Position numbers and translations under genes: made by a program. Below are positions 20,705 through 32,854 of a stretch of 64,000 nt of DNA, piece after piece; within the stretch, counting starts at the first letter, position 1; each line of letters opens with the position of its first letter. The stretch is from Scilla litardierei (taxonomy: Eukaryota > Streptophyta > Magnoliopsida > Asparagales > Asparagaceae). The stretch is taken from positions 67,183,486 to 67,247,485 of the forward strand of contig CM061134.1 of assembly GCA_030789695.1 (NCBI GenBank), given 5' to 3'. The notes under the pieces are model-generated. The model was not told the origin of the DNA, did not search any database, and saw nothing but the letters and a program-made list of their open reading frames with translations.

Positions 20705-22523
20705 GATCGCTCCGGGACGTAACCCAAAAGAACGGTTGTATTTTTACCTCAAGTGCACGGTGTAGCAGCGAGCGGGTTATCGAACACAGGGAGGATGAAT
20801 GACCGTGCTTGCTCCGATCAACCTGGCTATTTAAGAAGAGAGAAATTTGCCTTTGGCGATCCTGTCACAATCGTCAGACAAAGTACGAAAATATCAAATC
20901 AAATAAAGAACGTCTAGGGAATGGGGAATTCCCGCTACTCACCGTATTTCGTAAAGTGGTTCATTGGTATCAAAGTTGCTAGAATAAGATTTCGGATGAA
21001 CTAGTTGCAACTGAATGTAGAACCAAGCTCACGCTCTCGCGCTGTTGCCGGTCTATAGCTATCCTAGGCTCGGGCCCAATCTCTTGCAAACCCTAGCCTA
21101 GGGAAGCTAGCATTAGGATCAACATCATTGTTCAATCGCGCACCGAGCCCAATCTCTTGTAAACTCGGCCCGCGACCTAGATTGGGATAGTTCCTACCCG
21201 TCCAATCTCTTGCAAACGGGTATTGGCACGGAATTGGAACCGGAAACCCTAGTATCGGTCCAATCTCTTGCAAACCGACACTACGGAAATTCTATTCCAA
21301 CCCAATTCAGATTTCTAGGGTTTCCTATCGAATTGGGATCCAATCTCTTGCAAATCCCAATCGATGCGAATTCCTAGCCATCCGTAGTAAATCGATCCCA
21401 ATCTAATCCCTAGTAGCAATTCTAGCAAAATTCCTACCAATTCATCACAATAATGAAATAGGGCTTGTAGGGTTCATCCCCACGCCCCTAGACGTGGCGA
21501 CTACTCACAATTCATAGCGAGATCACAAGAATAATCAATGAAATAAGCAATAGAATTCATCACAATATTGAGATATGCAATAAAAATAGAATTTTTAGAG
21601 AAGAGAAAAGCAAACCAATGGAGTTCTTCAATCAATCCAACAAAAATCCAACTTTGTCTCCTCTTCAATCACAAGAATAAAACTAAAAAGCTAATCTAAA
21701 AAGCTGCAAAAAATCTAAGAGAGAGGCTCTCAAAACTAGGGTAAAAACAGGGGTTAAATAGCCCCCAAAATCGTCCAAAAACTGTGACCAAAATACCCCT
21801 GTGCAGCCTGTTTTCCGCAATTTTCGCTACAGGCAGCGCATCGCACTCGGCCAAGTGACAATAGTCGCTCGGCCGAGTGAAAACCCTGTAATTTTCCAGT
21901 AAGTATCGATCTTCAGGGGTCTTCACTTCGGGGGCGGCTCGGCCGAGTGAGTTGTCGTCACTCGGCCGATGGCTTCATGGTACTCGGGCGGACGGGATTA
22001 TCCACTCGGCCGAGTGGGTCTTCTGAAGCTCAGGCAGCCGAAAAAAAACAGTAACTTGGAGATTTTTGAAGGGCTTCGTCTGGGCGCCACTCGGGCGGAC
22101 GGGGTCTCGTCACTCGGCCGATGTGGTCTCCGTCGCTCGGCCGAGTGCACGTGTGTATCGTGTCTGATCTGGTCGGCCGAGCAGTGTCTCGCTGGTCGGC
22201 CGAGTGGCTCCTCCACTCGGCCGAGTGGGACACAAAAAATGCCCAGATTGCTTATTTTGGCCTCCTCGTCGCTCCTGCGACGTCCGTTCTTCTTCTGCTC
22301 CTCTCCAGCAGCAAAATACCCCTCGGGGAGGTCATCGGTGACCGTCTGGAGTAGGCGTATCTCGAGATCACTCCAAATCGCGCCAAATCACCTGAAATGC
22401 GACAAAAACAACAAATCGTGAAAAGCATCGCAATATCGTCGATATATCGTGAAAAACGTGATTTGGGCGATCTAAATGGCATGCAAACATGCGGTAAAAA
22501 AAGTGTAAAATAAGGAGTGATCA
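20705..22523 (-). repeat. 3' LTR of GYPSY-B1
   Basis: 1,819 bp, TGATCGCTCC to GAGTGATCA. CACTCGGCCGAGTG array at 21844-22226, TATTTAA (21754-21760, minus), and five constant-loop hairpins at 21064-21366. Differs from 31038-32854 by few substitutions and small indels. Confidence 0.93.
21064..21366 (-). other. Five constant-loop hairpins, GYPSY-B1 3' LTR
   Basis: Same five hairpins as 52296-52597, here on the minus strand. The loop is TTGCAAGAGATTGG (one copy TTACAAGAGATTGG). In the second, the arms AGTGTCGGT/ACCGATACT keep pairing through a G-U pair. Confidence 0.85.
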
Positions 22524-24482
22524 AAATCCCCCAAGCTTACCTCTTACTCGTCCTCGAGGAAGATAAGTAAAAGGCGAACCCGGTGGATTCGCAAAACGAA
22601 AACGGCGGAAAAAAAATGGAAAAATGAAAAACGGAGAAGAGTGAAAAACGAAATAAAAATAAAGAAGAAAGAAAGAAGCAAAGAGGTAGGCTGCTAGATT
22701 ATTTTCTCAGGACGTGGGTTTCACTTACTCATATAGCGTGCACCGAATGAAGAACACATGTCAAAGAGTTTTATTTTGAAATCATAGTATAATAGTGCAA
22801 ATAGAAATAGAAAACCCACGAACAACGATATAATCATGAAAAAAACGGAATAATTTTATAACTAACATCGTCTGAATCATTTAAAGCGGTATACAAATCA
22901 CAGATCACACACTTTTCAATTGAATGCTTTCTATCAGGAGTATAAGAGTATCACACTGTAGAATAGAGAGAATAGAAAAGTATGGATTTCATGAAATGAT
23001 TGCTAGGCTTAGATTTCTGGATGTCGTAAAGCTAAAAATAATCTCACCGAGTATAGAATATTACTTAGCCTAGGTTGTCGTGCAACGTCAAGTAGTCACT
23101 CTCACACACATCAATGGATCCCCTCCCCCAAGCTTATCTATAAGCGTGGTGGCATAAAAAATATTTACATCCCCATTCTTATAAAGCTCCAAAAGCAATG
23201 AAGAGAGAAGAGAAAGTAAGAAAGTGAGATGGGATCTTTTATTGAGGATTTTTCCTCTTTTCTTTTTTTTTCTCTTTTTTTTTGTTTTTGTGATGCAAAA
23301 GCATATATACACAACGATCCCAACTCAAAGAGAGATAATGATATACAGGAATATTTTCTCTTTTTTCTTTTTTTTTCGAATAAGAAATTTGGAGCTAGGA
23401 ATTAATAGCGGGGGAAATGCCATATAATAGAATCGCTAAGGGGAGATTCACCAATGATTTTAAAAGTAGAGAAATGATGTTCAAGATTGTGGAGAAAGAA
23501 ATGAATATATCTCTCGGTTCACTCTATAAGACATGCACGACAACTTCAGCAGGGTAATCTAATCTACTCAGTTTCGATCACAAAAAAGCTAACTAATCCA
23601 AATTTATCATAGCTAACATCATTCAATCATCCTGAAGTGAAATGTACAGTTCATGCATATAGAAGTGATATAGGAAAAGAAATCGGTACTCCAGATATAG
23701 GCATTCAATGCGTGAATCTTGGTCTGTTTTTTGTGATAGCATACATATGAATATTCAGACTTAGCTAATAATAAAATTTCATCCATTTTCATGTGGAAAA
23801 AGTGTGGGTTACTATCTCTAAATGTAAGGCAAGTCATAGCATATGATATCAGAAATAAAATTCAAGACATGACAAATATAGCATGCATATAGAATAAGCT
23901 AACTCCACGTCATCATCATCACAGAAAAGTCATCTCTAGCATGAGATGAAAAAGACAGAAATAAAGATAAAGGGGAAGTAGAACTATGCAATGCGGCACA
24001 CAGAAATAAGAAAAACGTGATGCATGGCAAAATAAAAGAAAAATGATGAAAAGTAAGTGCAAAAAGCGAAAAATGGCGTGAAAAACTAAAAATAAAGGTG
24101 GCAAATCGAAAAAGAACGTGAGAACTCACTCCCCCAAGCTAAATGGCACAGTGTCCTCAATGTGCAAAGTGGGGCACACCGAGAGACAAGTAAAGTGAGG
24201 GGCAAGTGAGGATGCATGCTTGATGAAAAGAAAAATGAAAACAAAAAGAAAGATAAAGAAATGAAAATATGATGCGGACATGATGCATGCACAGATAGGA
24301 GTGATACAGATATATAAGAGTGTCAGCAAAAACGCTCCCTCGCTCCCAAAAAAGATATATAAATATATGGTCGACATGAGAAGCCCAAAATAAGTGAGGG
24401 GAGGGGGGTGGGCAAAAGTGCAACAGGACCCAGCAGAAACAGGCAGCACAACGGCAGGAATAATCGATGGCATCAAGGGTGC
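22524..24482 (-). other. Purine tract and 3' noncoding region of GYPSY-B1
   Basis: The tract beside the LTR reads AAGCTTGGGGGATTT on the minus strand (22524-22538). Two further copies of AGCTTGGGGGAG lie at 23123-23134 and 24129-24140. The rest is AT-rich with homopurine runs and aligns along its length with 59243-61182 in GYPSY-B2. I see no gene. Confidence 0.8.
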
Positions 24483-25167
24483 CTAAGAAGGTGGTGCTGC
24501 GCCGTCTCCGTCCTGAGGCGGAAGTGGTGGTGGTGGCTGGACAGGCTGCTGAGCGGGGGTGGCTCAGCTAAGGTACTCCCGACACCGACAGAGGTGGGGA
24601 CAGAGGTGTCAGGAGCAGCGGAAACATCAGGGATAGGCTGAGGGGCCACAGGGTCAACATGGGCGGCAGGCTCGGCAGGGGCGACAGGGTCTGCGGGGGC
24701 AGCGTGGGTAGCGTGGGCCTGCTCGGCCTCCTCGGCCTCGAGCACGTAAGCAGCGGGGATGAGAACATCCATCGCAGGGAGCCAGTCAACGTGAGCATCC
24801 CCTCTAGTACCCCCAGGCGTCCTAGGTTAGCGAGGTGTGCAAACCTGGAGGGTACGATCGAGCGCTGGGAGATACGCTCGAAGACGGCGCGGTGTGCGTC
24901 ATCTCGGAACGTAATCCCGAGCGGCCCGACCAGTGGAGCCGGAGGTGGTGGCTATGGAGCGGCGGGGAGTGGCTGTGCGGGCTGTGCAGGCTGTGTGGGC
25001 GCTGCAGGCTGTGCGGGGTGTACGGGGCCTGCAGGCTATGCTGGGTGGATGGGGTGTGTGGGAGACGGTGGAGGAGAGTCCTCCAACTCGTGGGAGGGGC
25101 CGGCGTCATCCGACTGCTTCCGCTTGGCGGAAGCTCTCTTCGACCGCGGCCGTGTCCGGGGCGGCAT
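24483..25167 (-). pseudogene. ORF3 of GYPSY-B1 (core deleted)
   Basis: ATG at 25167: MPPRTRPRSKRASAKRKQSDD, a basic NLS-like start, then Pro-rich repeats of the HPAQP kind with two in-frame TAG codons (25038-25036 and 24954-24952). ITFRDDAHRAVFERIS and RFAHLANLGRLGVLEGMLT follow. At about 24795 the sequence jumps to the segment matching 58230 of GYPSY-B2, so about 760 bp of core is deleted, with a frame change. It ends with a Pro-rich tail and QDGDGAAPPS before the stop at 24483. It cannot make the full protein. Confidence 0.85.
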
Positions 25168-25347
25168 ATCGGCCCCGAGCGCGCGCCGAAAAGTGTAAAA
25201 AGTGCGGCGTGTGCAAAAGAGTGGAAGGAGTATACCCAGACACGCCGCGAGTGCTCAGCAATGGAAGCGTGCGAAGAGAGCGCCTCCGCGAAGCCCAAAT
25301 CAGTCCGTAGATGCTCCCCTGTGCTCCCCTAAGCTCCAAAAAACAAC

Positions 25348-25510
25348 CTGCGCATGAAATGGCGATATCAGCGGGTAATGTTCAAAATGTATGGGGAATT
25401 AGGGGTATAATAGATAGATATATGAATTGATTAGGGTTTGGGGGTCGTTTAACACTTGGATCCTCTGAAAATACACAAAAAGAGGAGAAATAGGGCGAAA
25501 TAGGCGATAC
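25348..25510 (-). other. Candidate leader intron of GYPSY-B1 ORF3
   Basis: On the minus strand CTCCG/GTATCG at 25510 and CGCAG/GTTG at 25348 bound 163 nt. GYPSY-B2 has GT and AG at matching places 164 nt apart. It lies between the internal TATA box and the ORF3 ATG. Splicing is inferred from the conserved signals only. Confidence 0.45.
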
Positions 25511-25716
25511 CGGAGACGATCGGAGCGGCGGCCGCCGGCGATGACTCGGGCGAGTCACGGCGGGTGGTCGGCCGGCGGTGGCTGGCCGAGCGGCGGCGCG
25601 AGGTGGCCGGTCGGGCGAGTGGGGGCTGTGTGTGAGGTGAGCGGGCGAGGGGAGCTGAGGGGTCGCACGGTTTGGGAATTTTTTTCGTTTCGAAAATTGT
25701 GCCGCCCCGCAGCCCC

Positions 25717-26015
25717 TTATATAATAAAAGTTACGACTCGGCCGAGTGACTATGTCACTCGGCCGAGTGGGATCAATGGAAAATCCTCCCCGCTTATGCT
25801 TCGGCCGAGTGGCTCAAGCTACTCGGCAAGACTGGCCCTAGGAGCGTATCCGTTTTACTCGGCCGAGTGAAAATATATACTCGACTGAGTAGCAGTTATA
25901 CTGAAATCAAGGAAATAAACAGAGAGTTGGGTACAGTAGACTTCCCTCGTTCGTGAGCGGCTCGGCCGGACGAACTTGTGGACTCGGCCGAGTGACTAGT
26001 ATACTCGGCCGAGTG
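25717..26015 (-). promoter_or_regulatory. Internal palindrome array and TATA box before ORF3 (GYPSY-B1)
   Basis: CTCGGCCGAG sites between 25735 and 26015, many as pairs with 7-8 nt between 14-mers, then TATATAA (25717-25723, minus) 11 bp beyond the last site. Same design as 56206-56563. Confidence 0.8.
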
Positions 26016-26280
26016 AGCCTTGTGTTCTGCTGTTTGTCTTCGTTTGGGCTCTAAACTCTGTCTTTCTTCCTCCCGTCGATTTCATCTTACTCCTAAGCAT
26101 CGAGCGTCTTCCTGGGGCGCTCCTCATCGTCTCGTTCATCTTCCTCATTATGGATTTACCTATCTCCTCTCCTGTCAAGAAAAATAGGACCCGTTATCAC
26201 AAAATTTTTGGAAGAACGACTCGAAACACTAAAAATTTCTAAAACAAAAATAAAGAAAAAGTAAAAATAAAGCAATAACC

Positions 26281-26298
26281 GTCGGGTTGCCTCCCGAC
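26281..26298 (-). other. Post-gag-protease stop hairpin (loop AGGCAA), GYPSY-B1
   Basis: GTCGGG-AGGCAA-CCCGAC on the minus strand, 46 nt after the original gag-protease stop at 26344. Matches the hairpin at 55919 and, with other arm bases, that at 2327. Confidence 0.7.
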
Positions 26299-26343
26299 AA
26301 GCGCTCGTTTAAGGTCGTGAGCTCGACCCCCTATGATTTTCAA

Positions 26344-29017
26344 TTAATGCGGGATGTTTGGTGCATATGAGATGCACCCATCAAACTTTCCGGGGAGAAC
26401 GCTTGGATTCGGAAGTTGCGGTGGCGTGTTCTCCCGCGGTGGTCTATCGTCTCGAATTGTGTTGGGGGGAGGCTCCCCAAAGCTAGCGTTTGCTCCGGTC
26501 AACGGCTTCACCGGTGACGCCGATTTTCATAGCAGCGGAGCTTTCTTCGGAGACTTTTGTTTCGAGAGCTTGCAGAGCTCTCGAATCCTTGCGACATCAG
26601 CGTCGCCTTCATCATTTTCAACGGAGAGGTCGGGGGAATCATCTATCTTCTCATCTTGGCCTAAATCCGGGCCTTCATCAAAATCTTCATCGAAAAGAGC
26701 GCCAATCGAGTGGGGGATCGCCTCTTCTATCACTTCATCAAGGAGGTCCATGTAGTCAAGTTCCTCGTGGTAAGGCATGTGTTTCATAGCCTTAGGAATG
26801 TGAAGCTCCACCTCGATGTTGCCGACATTCAAAGTTAGGGTACCTTCTCGCACGTCGACAATCACTCCGGTGGTGGCGAGGAACGGGCGTCCAAGTATCA
26901 ATGAAGTATCTCCCTCCTCCTTAACGTCCATGATCACGAAGTCACATGGCAAGCATATTCCCCCCGGGACTTGTAGCGGGATGTCTTCGGCTATCCCTAC
27001 CGGCCTTGTTATTCGCCAATCGGCCAATTGTATCCGCATGTCGGTAGGTTTCAACTTCGTCCCGGTGTTTAGCCTTAAGAACATGGAGAGATGCATGAGG
27101 CTCACACTAGCCCCTAGATCTACCAACGCCTTTTGAAGAGGGACGCCGCCCAAGGTGCAAGGAATCCGAAAACTCCCCAGGTCTTTAAATTTGGCCGGCT
27201 CCTTCTCCCTCTTGGTGAACCAAGAGCCCTCCTCGGCTAGCATAATCTTCTCCTTCCTCTTTCTCCCCGAAATCAAATCCTTTAAGAATTTAGCATATGT
27301 GGGGATTTCCACGATGGCGTCGAGGAAGGGAATGTTGAGGCTAACTCCTCTAAGATACTCGAGAAACTTTGCTAGCCTTTTCTCCATTTTCCCTCTAGCA
27401 AGCCTTTGGGGAAATGGGACCGGTGGCATGAAGCGCCTTTCCTCAATCAATTGCTCCGCTCTAGATTTCTCCTTTTCTTGTGGCTCTTTCTCCTTATCAT
27501 CTTCAACTACCGGCTCAATCGGCTCCAAGCTTTCCTCCACGGGCTCCTCGGTAGGAATCATAGCGGGGGAGGTATCCTTCCCGCCTCTAGTAGTAACGGC
27601 AACTACGGCATTGATGTGGCCGGTGTTGCCCCGTGGGTTTTGCTCGGGTTGCGTCGGCAATCGTTGAGTGTTCCGATTGAGCAACGCCAATTGCTCCGAT
27701 ATTTGAGCCACAACGGTATTAAGGGAGTCTTGCCCCGCCTTCAAGGTAGCATTGACCTTATTTTGCTCGACCATAAACGCCTCCACTCTAGCTTCGAAGT
27801 CGGATCGTTGTTGAGCTTGTGGAGGGTTTTGATTTTGATTCCTCCACCCTTGGTTGTATCCGGGCGGCCTATATGGTGGAACTTGTTGCTTCGGTTGGAA
27901 ATTTTGTTGTGGAGGCCCCCTCGGCGGATAGTGTTGTTGTTGGGGTGGTGGTGGCGGTCGAGCTTGTTGAGGTGGTTGTTGTGGCGGGTTCAAAGCTCCT
28001 TCATTGTTGGCGTAAGAGAATCCGGGATGATTTCTTGTGGCCGGGTTGGCCCAATACCCTTGGTTCCCTGCAACATATTGTACTTGCTCCAAGGATCCTT
28101 CTCCTTGCTCTCCTCCCACATACATGGCTTGAGATTGGTCTTGCCAATCACTCATTTGGTTCGTTGGAGCGGAGGTGGAAGGGGTTCCTTGGGGCTCCGT
28201 GATAAACTTCTCCAGTCTCTCCACTAACTTGTGGAGAGAATCAAACTTGCTTGTGAGCTCCGCTACGGCCTTCGCCTCATAGATACTAGTCTGCTTCAAG
28301 GAGGATGTGGAGTGTCCTCGCTCATCGCCCCATTGTTGGTTGTTTGAGGCCATCTCCTCAATTAGGGCCGTAGCTTCCTCGGGAGTCTTTGACAAGATAG
28401 CACCATTTGCCGCGGCATCAATGATTTTTTTGGTCCCCGGTTGGAGACCGTTGTAGAAGCTATGAACTAGCTCCCAATCTTCTATGCTATGGTCCGGGCA
28501 TTGGTGCTGCAGATCCTTAAAACGCTCCCAAGCCTCATAGAGCGTCTCTTGGGGTCCTTGCTTGAAGGACATGAGAGCGCTCCGGATCTTCACCGTCTTG
28601 GATGGCGGATAGAACTTATCAATGAATGCACTTGCCAACTCGTCCCAAGAGGTGAAGACTCCGTCAGCCTGCGTCCTCAACCAATAGAGTGCCTTGTCCT
28701 TTAGCGTGAAGGGGAAGAGACGCAGTCTGATGGCATCGATGGAGACCCCCGGCATCTGAAATGTGGCGCACTTCGACAAGAATAATTGGATGTGGTAGTG
28801 AGGGTTTTCATGGGCATTCCCATGAAATGGATCCTGCTGCATCAGAACCACTAGTCCAGTCTTTAGCTCGAAGTTCTTGTCAGCCGCCAACTCCGGCACG
28901 GCAATGGATGAGGTCGTAGAAGAGGTCTTAGGCCGAAGCCTATCTCGAATAGAAATTATCCTCGCCATCCTTGCCGCTAATTGGTCCGCAGTTTCCGGGT
29001 TGGTCAAAAACCGCCCT
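26344..29017 (-). pseudogene. gag-pro: gag-protease of GYPSY-B1, main part
   Basis: From the solo LTR junction the frame reads RFLTNPETADQLAARMARI, then the retrotransposon gag core (ALYWLRTQADGVFTSWDELA, FIDKFYPPSKT, TLYEAWERFKDLQHQCPDH), a Q/P-rich linker without a CCHC knuckle, a coiled-coil-like stretch, and an Athila-type aspartic protease with ALVDLGASVSLMHLSM (D-L-G in place of D-S/T-G, usual in this lineage) and SLILGRPFL. The frame holds to 26527, where TGA replaces the CGA found in GYPSY-B2. The original stop is at 26344. With the 30774-30874 segment it is a nearly intact gag-protease broken by one stop and the solo LTR. Confidence 0.9.
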
Positions 29018-30768
29018 TGTAATGCCCTACAAGCTACTGCACAAGTACTAGAGGGGGGGTGAATAGTACTTTAAAATAATAAGGAGTATAATTCCAAATT
29101 AAAGTGCAAACAACTACCAAATCAATTTGCGGAAGCTTAAATTGAATGACAACACAAAATTAACAATGCTAACAAACGATGTTAATGGGTTCGGATCCAC
29201 CCAAGTCTCCCCGACTTGTTCCCGGTGATCCTACGTCCCAACCACCCGGATCCCCTCCGGATACTTAGGTTAGAAACCCTAACCCAAGATTTCCACTATG
29301 AATATCTTGTGAAAAACCTTCACAAGATCAAATCATACATGCAATAGCAAACGTGAATCCCACAACCCGGGATCACAACCTTCTCTCACAACCGAGAGAA
29401 TCAACAAGCAATATAAATGAGTTATATTGAAATAAACAATCTTACCACAAAATCCTATACCTTGAGTTTTTCTTACCCAAATGGTGAAATGAAGGATTTG
29501 AGGAAGATGAAGTCACCAAGACCTAGCACCAAGGAAATGACCAGCAATCGGTGCCTAGGGATGATTTGGAGACTTGGATCAAGCAATAGCTTGAAGAGCT
29601 CACCAAGAACAAGCTTCTCTCTAGATGGATTCTAGATCTAGAAATGAGAGAGAATGGGTTTCTTGTGAGGAAGAGAGCTTTTGATTTGAGTGAGAATAGC
29701 TATTTCTTTTGATCTCAATGAATCTCTGAATGGAAGCTCTAACCTAGATAGAAATGACCTAGGTTCGTATTTATAGGGTCCCATAAAAACAAGTTAGGTC
29801 ATTCACCAACGGATAGAAATCTGGGAGAATTAGTCGGTCAAAGAACAATCACTGACCGACTAGTTCATCAACTAGTCGGTCAGTCAAACAACATGGACCG
29901 ACTAAGTGAAGATCTGAAAAGAAAGAGAATTTCAGACCTAGAAATCTAGTCGGTCCAAGAAGACTTTCTGACCGACTAGTTTCACAACTAGTCGGTTAGT
30001 CAGTGAACGTAGATCGACTAAGAGGCAAAATGAAATAGTCTGAACACAAGTTGACTTAGTCGGTCCAAGAACAAAAGTTGACCGACTAGATTGTCAACTA
30101 GTCGGTCACCAAACGTTCTTAGACCGACTAACGATAAACAGTAGCTTAGGAGAAATTTAGCATGAACAGTAAGTCACAACTAGTCGGTCAAAGAAGCATT
30201 ACTGACCGACTAGTTCACAAACTAGTCGGTCGGTGAGTCAACGTAGACCGACTAACTGTAAACAGTAAAGTCCAAGAAATTAAGGAATCAAACTAGTCGG
30301 TCCAAGAAGAGTTGCCGACCGACTAGATCACCATCTAGTCGGTCAGTACTTGTTCTTGTACCAACTAACATGCACAATAAAGTCCGAATCGAAGCGCGAT
30401 GCTTCGAGGAAGTTAGAATGAACTTGTGCAAGGATCCTAGAGCTACGAAATTAGCGTAATGAAGATAGAAACGTAAGATATACTCAAGGCTTAACATTCT
30501 ATATATCGAAGCTAAAAGACTATAAATAAAACCTTAATAAACGGTCTTCGAGAGCTTCGATTGAATCTTCATAACTTCCAAAACGGCGCAAGAGCTTCAA
30601 CGAAGCTTTAGGCATGAATACGAGCTTTGGGAAGTGTTGAGATGTCGCTTTGAATGTTCTCGTGAAATTGGCGACGTTCTCCAATACTGCGCTCACAAAT
30701 TGTTAGTTCATGGATTATTTATGTTTGCTCATCATCAAAACCAAATCCGGGGAGTCCAATATTCAACA
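29018..30768 (-). mobile_element. Solo LTR of the COPIA-2 family
   Basis: 1,751 bp, TGTAATGCCC to ATTCAACA, flanked by TSD GCCCT (29013-29017 and 30769-30773) in the GYPSY-B1 gag. It aligns with 17982-19708. It has the five-tetrad array (29831-30367), TATAAATA (29768-29775, minus) and the six-hairpin leader (29192-29402). No internal sequence remains, as expected after LTR-LTR recombination. Confidence 0.95.
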
Positions 30769-30773
30769 GCCCT

Positions 30774-30874
30774 TCCGGATTTTGTCTCCTTTCCGCTCTA
30801 AGTCTCCGCGCGGTACGTTCGATCTCGGGATCAAATAATATAGCTTCAGGGTCCGCCGTAGATCTCGTGTACAT
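30774..30874 (-). pseudogene. gag-pro: gag N-terminus of GYPSY-B1, cut off by the solo LTR
   Basis: ATG at 30874: MYTRSTADPEAILFDPEI then ERTARRLRAERRQNPEG, matching the start of the GYPSY-B2 gag at 53107. The frame continues at 29017 after one TSD copy is ignored. The 130 nt between this and the primer site is an A-rich leader. Confidence 0.9.
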
Positions 30875-31013
30875 GCACAGGGAAAACAGAGTTTCAAAGA
30901 AATGATTAGTACCGTGGAAGGGTTAGGTAAAAATAAAGAAATGGAAATGATAATAATAATAACGAAAATAAAAAAAAGAAATAGCTAGAGTGGTAAGATC
31001 AAACGCAATCGCC

Positions 31014-31031
31014 TCCCCGGCAACGGCGCCA
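31014..31031 (-). other. Primer binding site (tRNA-Asp type) of GYPSY-B1
   Basis: TGGCGCCGTTGCCGGGGA on the minus strand, six bases inside the LTR end. Confidence 0.9.
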
Positions 31032-31037
31032 AAAACT

Positions 31038-32854
31038 TGATCGCTACGGGACGTAACCCAAAAGAACGGTTGTAGTTTTACCGCAAGTGCACGGTGTAGC
31101 AGCGAGCGGGTTATCGAACACAGGGAGGACGAATGACCGTGCTTGCTCCGATCAACCTGGCTATTTAAGAAGAGTGAAATTTGCCTTTGGTGATCCTGTC
31201 ACAATCGTCAGACAAAGTACGAAAATATCAAATCAAATAAAGAACGTCTAGGGAATGGGGAATTCCCGCTACTCACCGTATTTCGTAAAAGTGGTTCATT
31301 GGTATCAAAGTTGCTAGAATAAGATTTCGGATGAACTAGTTGCAACTGAATGTAGAACCAAGCTCACGCTCTCGTGCTGTTGCCGGTCTATAGCTATCCT
31401 AGGCTCGGGCCCAATCTCTTGCAAACCCTAGCCTAGGGAAGCTAGCATTAGGATCAACATCATTGTTCAATCACGCACCGAGCCCAATCTCTTGCAAACT
31501 CGGCCCGCGACCTAGATTGGGATAGTTCCTACCCGTCCAATCTCTTGCAAACGGGTATTGGCACGGAATTGGAACCGGAAACCCTAGTATCGGTCCAATC
31601 TCTTGCAAACCAACACTACGGAAATTCTATTCCAACCCAATTCGGATTTCTAGGGTTTCCTATCGAATTGGGATCCAATCTTTGCAAATCCCAATCGATG
31701 CGAATTCCTAGCCATCCGTAGTAAATCGATCCCAATCTAATCCCTAGTAGCAATTCTAGCAAAATTCCTACCAATTCATCACAATAATGAAATAGGGCTT
31801 GTAGGGTTCATCCCCACGCCCCTAGACGTGGCGACTACTCACAATTCATAGCGAGATCACAAGAATAATCAATGAAATAAGCAATAGAATTCATCACAAT
31901 ATTGAGATATGCAATAAAAATAGAATTTTTAGAGAAGAGAAAAGCAAACCAATGGAGTTCTTCAATCAATCCAACAAAAATCCAACTTTGTCTCCTCTTC
32001 AATCACAAGAATAAAACTAAAAAGCTAATCTAAAAAGCTGCAAAAAATCTAAGAGAGAGGCTCTCAAAACTAGGGTAAAAACAGGGGTTAAATAGCCCCC
32101 AAAATCGTCCAAAAACTGTGACCAAAATACCCCTGCGCAGCCTGTTTTCCGCAATTTTCGCTACAGGCAGCGCATCGCACTCGGCCGAGTGACAATAGTC
32201 GCTCGGCCGAGTGAAAACCCTGTAATTTTCCAGTAAGTATCGATCTTCAGGGGTCTTCACTTCGGGGGCGGCTCGGCCGAGTGAGTTGTCGTCACTCGGC
32301 CGATGGCTTCATGGTACTCGGGCGGACGGGATTATCCACTCGGCCGAGTGGGTCTTCTGAAGCTCAGGCAGCCGAAAAACAGTAACTTGGAGATTTTTGA
32401 AGGGCTTCGTCTGGGCGCCACTCGGGCGGACGGGGTCTCGTCACTCGGCCGATGTGGTCTCCGTCGCTCGGCCGAGTGCACGTGTGTATCGTGTCTGATC
32501 TGGTCGGCCGAGCAGTGTCTCGCTGGTCGGCCGAGTGGCTCCTCCACTCGGCCGAGTGGGACACAAAAAATGCCCAGATTGCTTATTTTGGCCTCCTCGT
32601 CGCTCCTGCGACGTCCGATCTTCTTCCGCTCCTCTCCAGCAGCAAAATACCCCTCGGGGAGGTCATCGGTGACCGTCTGGAGTAGGCGTATCTCGAGATC
32701 ACTCCAAATCGCGCCAAATCACCTGAAATGCGACAAAAACAACAAATCGTGAAAAGCATCGCAATATCGTCGATATATCGTGAAAAACGTGATTTGGGCG
32801 ATCTAAATGGCATGCAAACATGCGGTAAAAAAAGTGTAAAATAAGGAGTGATCA
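31038..32854 (-). repeat. 5' LTR of GYPSY-B1
   Basis: 1,817 bp, TGATCGCTAC to GAGTGATCA. Array 32178-32557; hairpin set 31396-31701, where the last loop has lost two bases (CAATCTTTGC). TSD GTGCA follows at 32855-32859. Confidence 0.93.

Larger units (their letters stand above)
20705..32854 (-). mobile_element. GYPSY-B1: Athila-like element lacking RT-RNase H-integrase
   Basis: Minus-strand element bounded by LTRs 20705-22523 and 31038-32854 and by TSD GTGCA (20700-20704, 32855-32859). The empty site is visible in the COPIA-1 3' LTR (ATTTGGTGCAGTCAAG, about 48384). Order from the right: LTR, Asp primer site, gag-protease (split by a solo LTR), hairpin, internal array and TATA box, leader intron candidate, ORF3, 2-kb noncoding region, purine tract, LTR. 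There is no pol in either this copy or GYPSY-B2, so loss of pol is a family trait. Confidence 0.93.

Noticed and set aside
24659..25332. Several plus-strand frames of 125-179 codons rich in Gly and Cys.
   Set aside because: They are antisense shadows of the Pro/Ala-rich ORF3 of GYPSY-B1. No homologous domain is recognisable.
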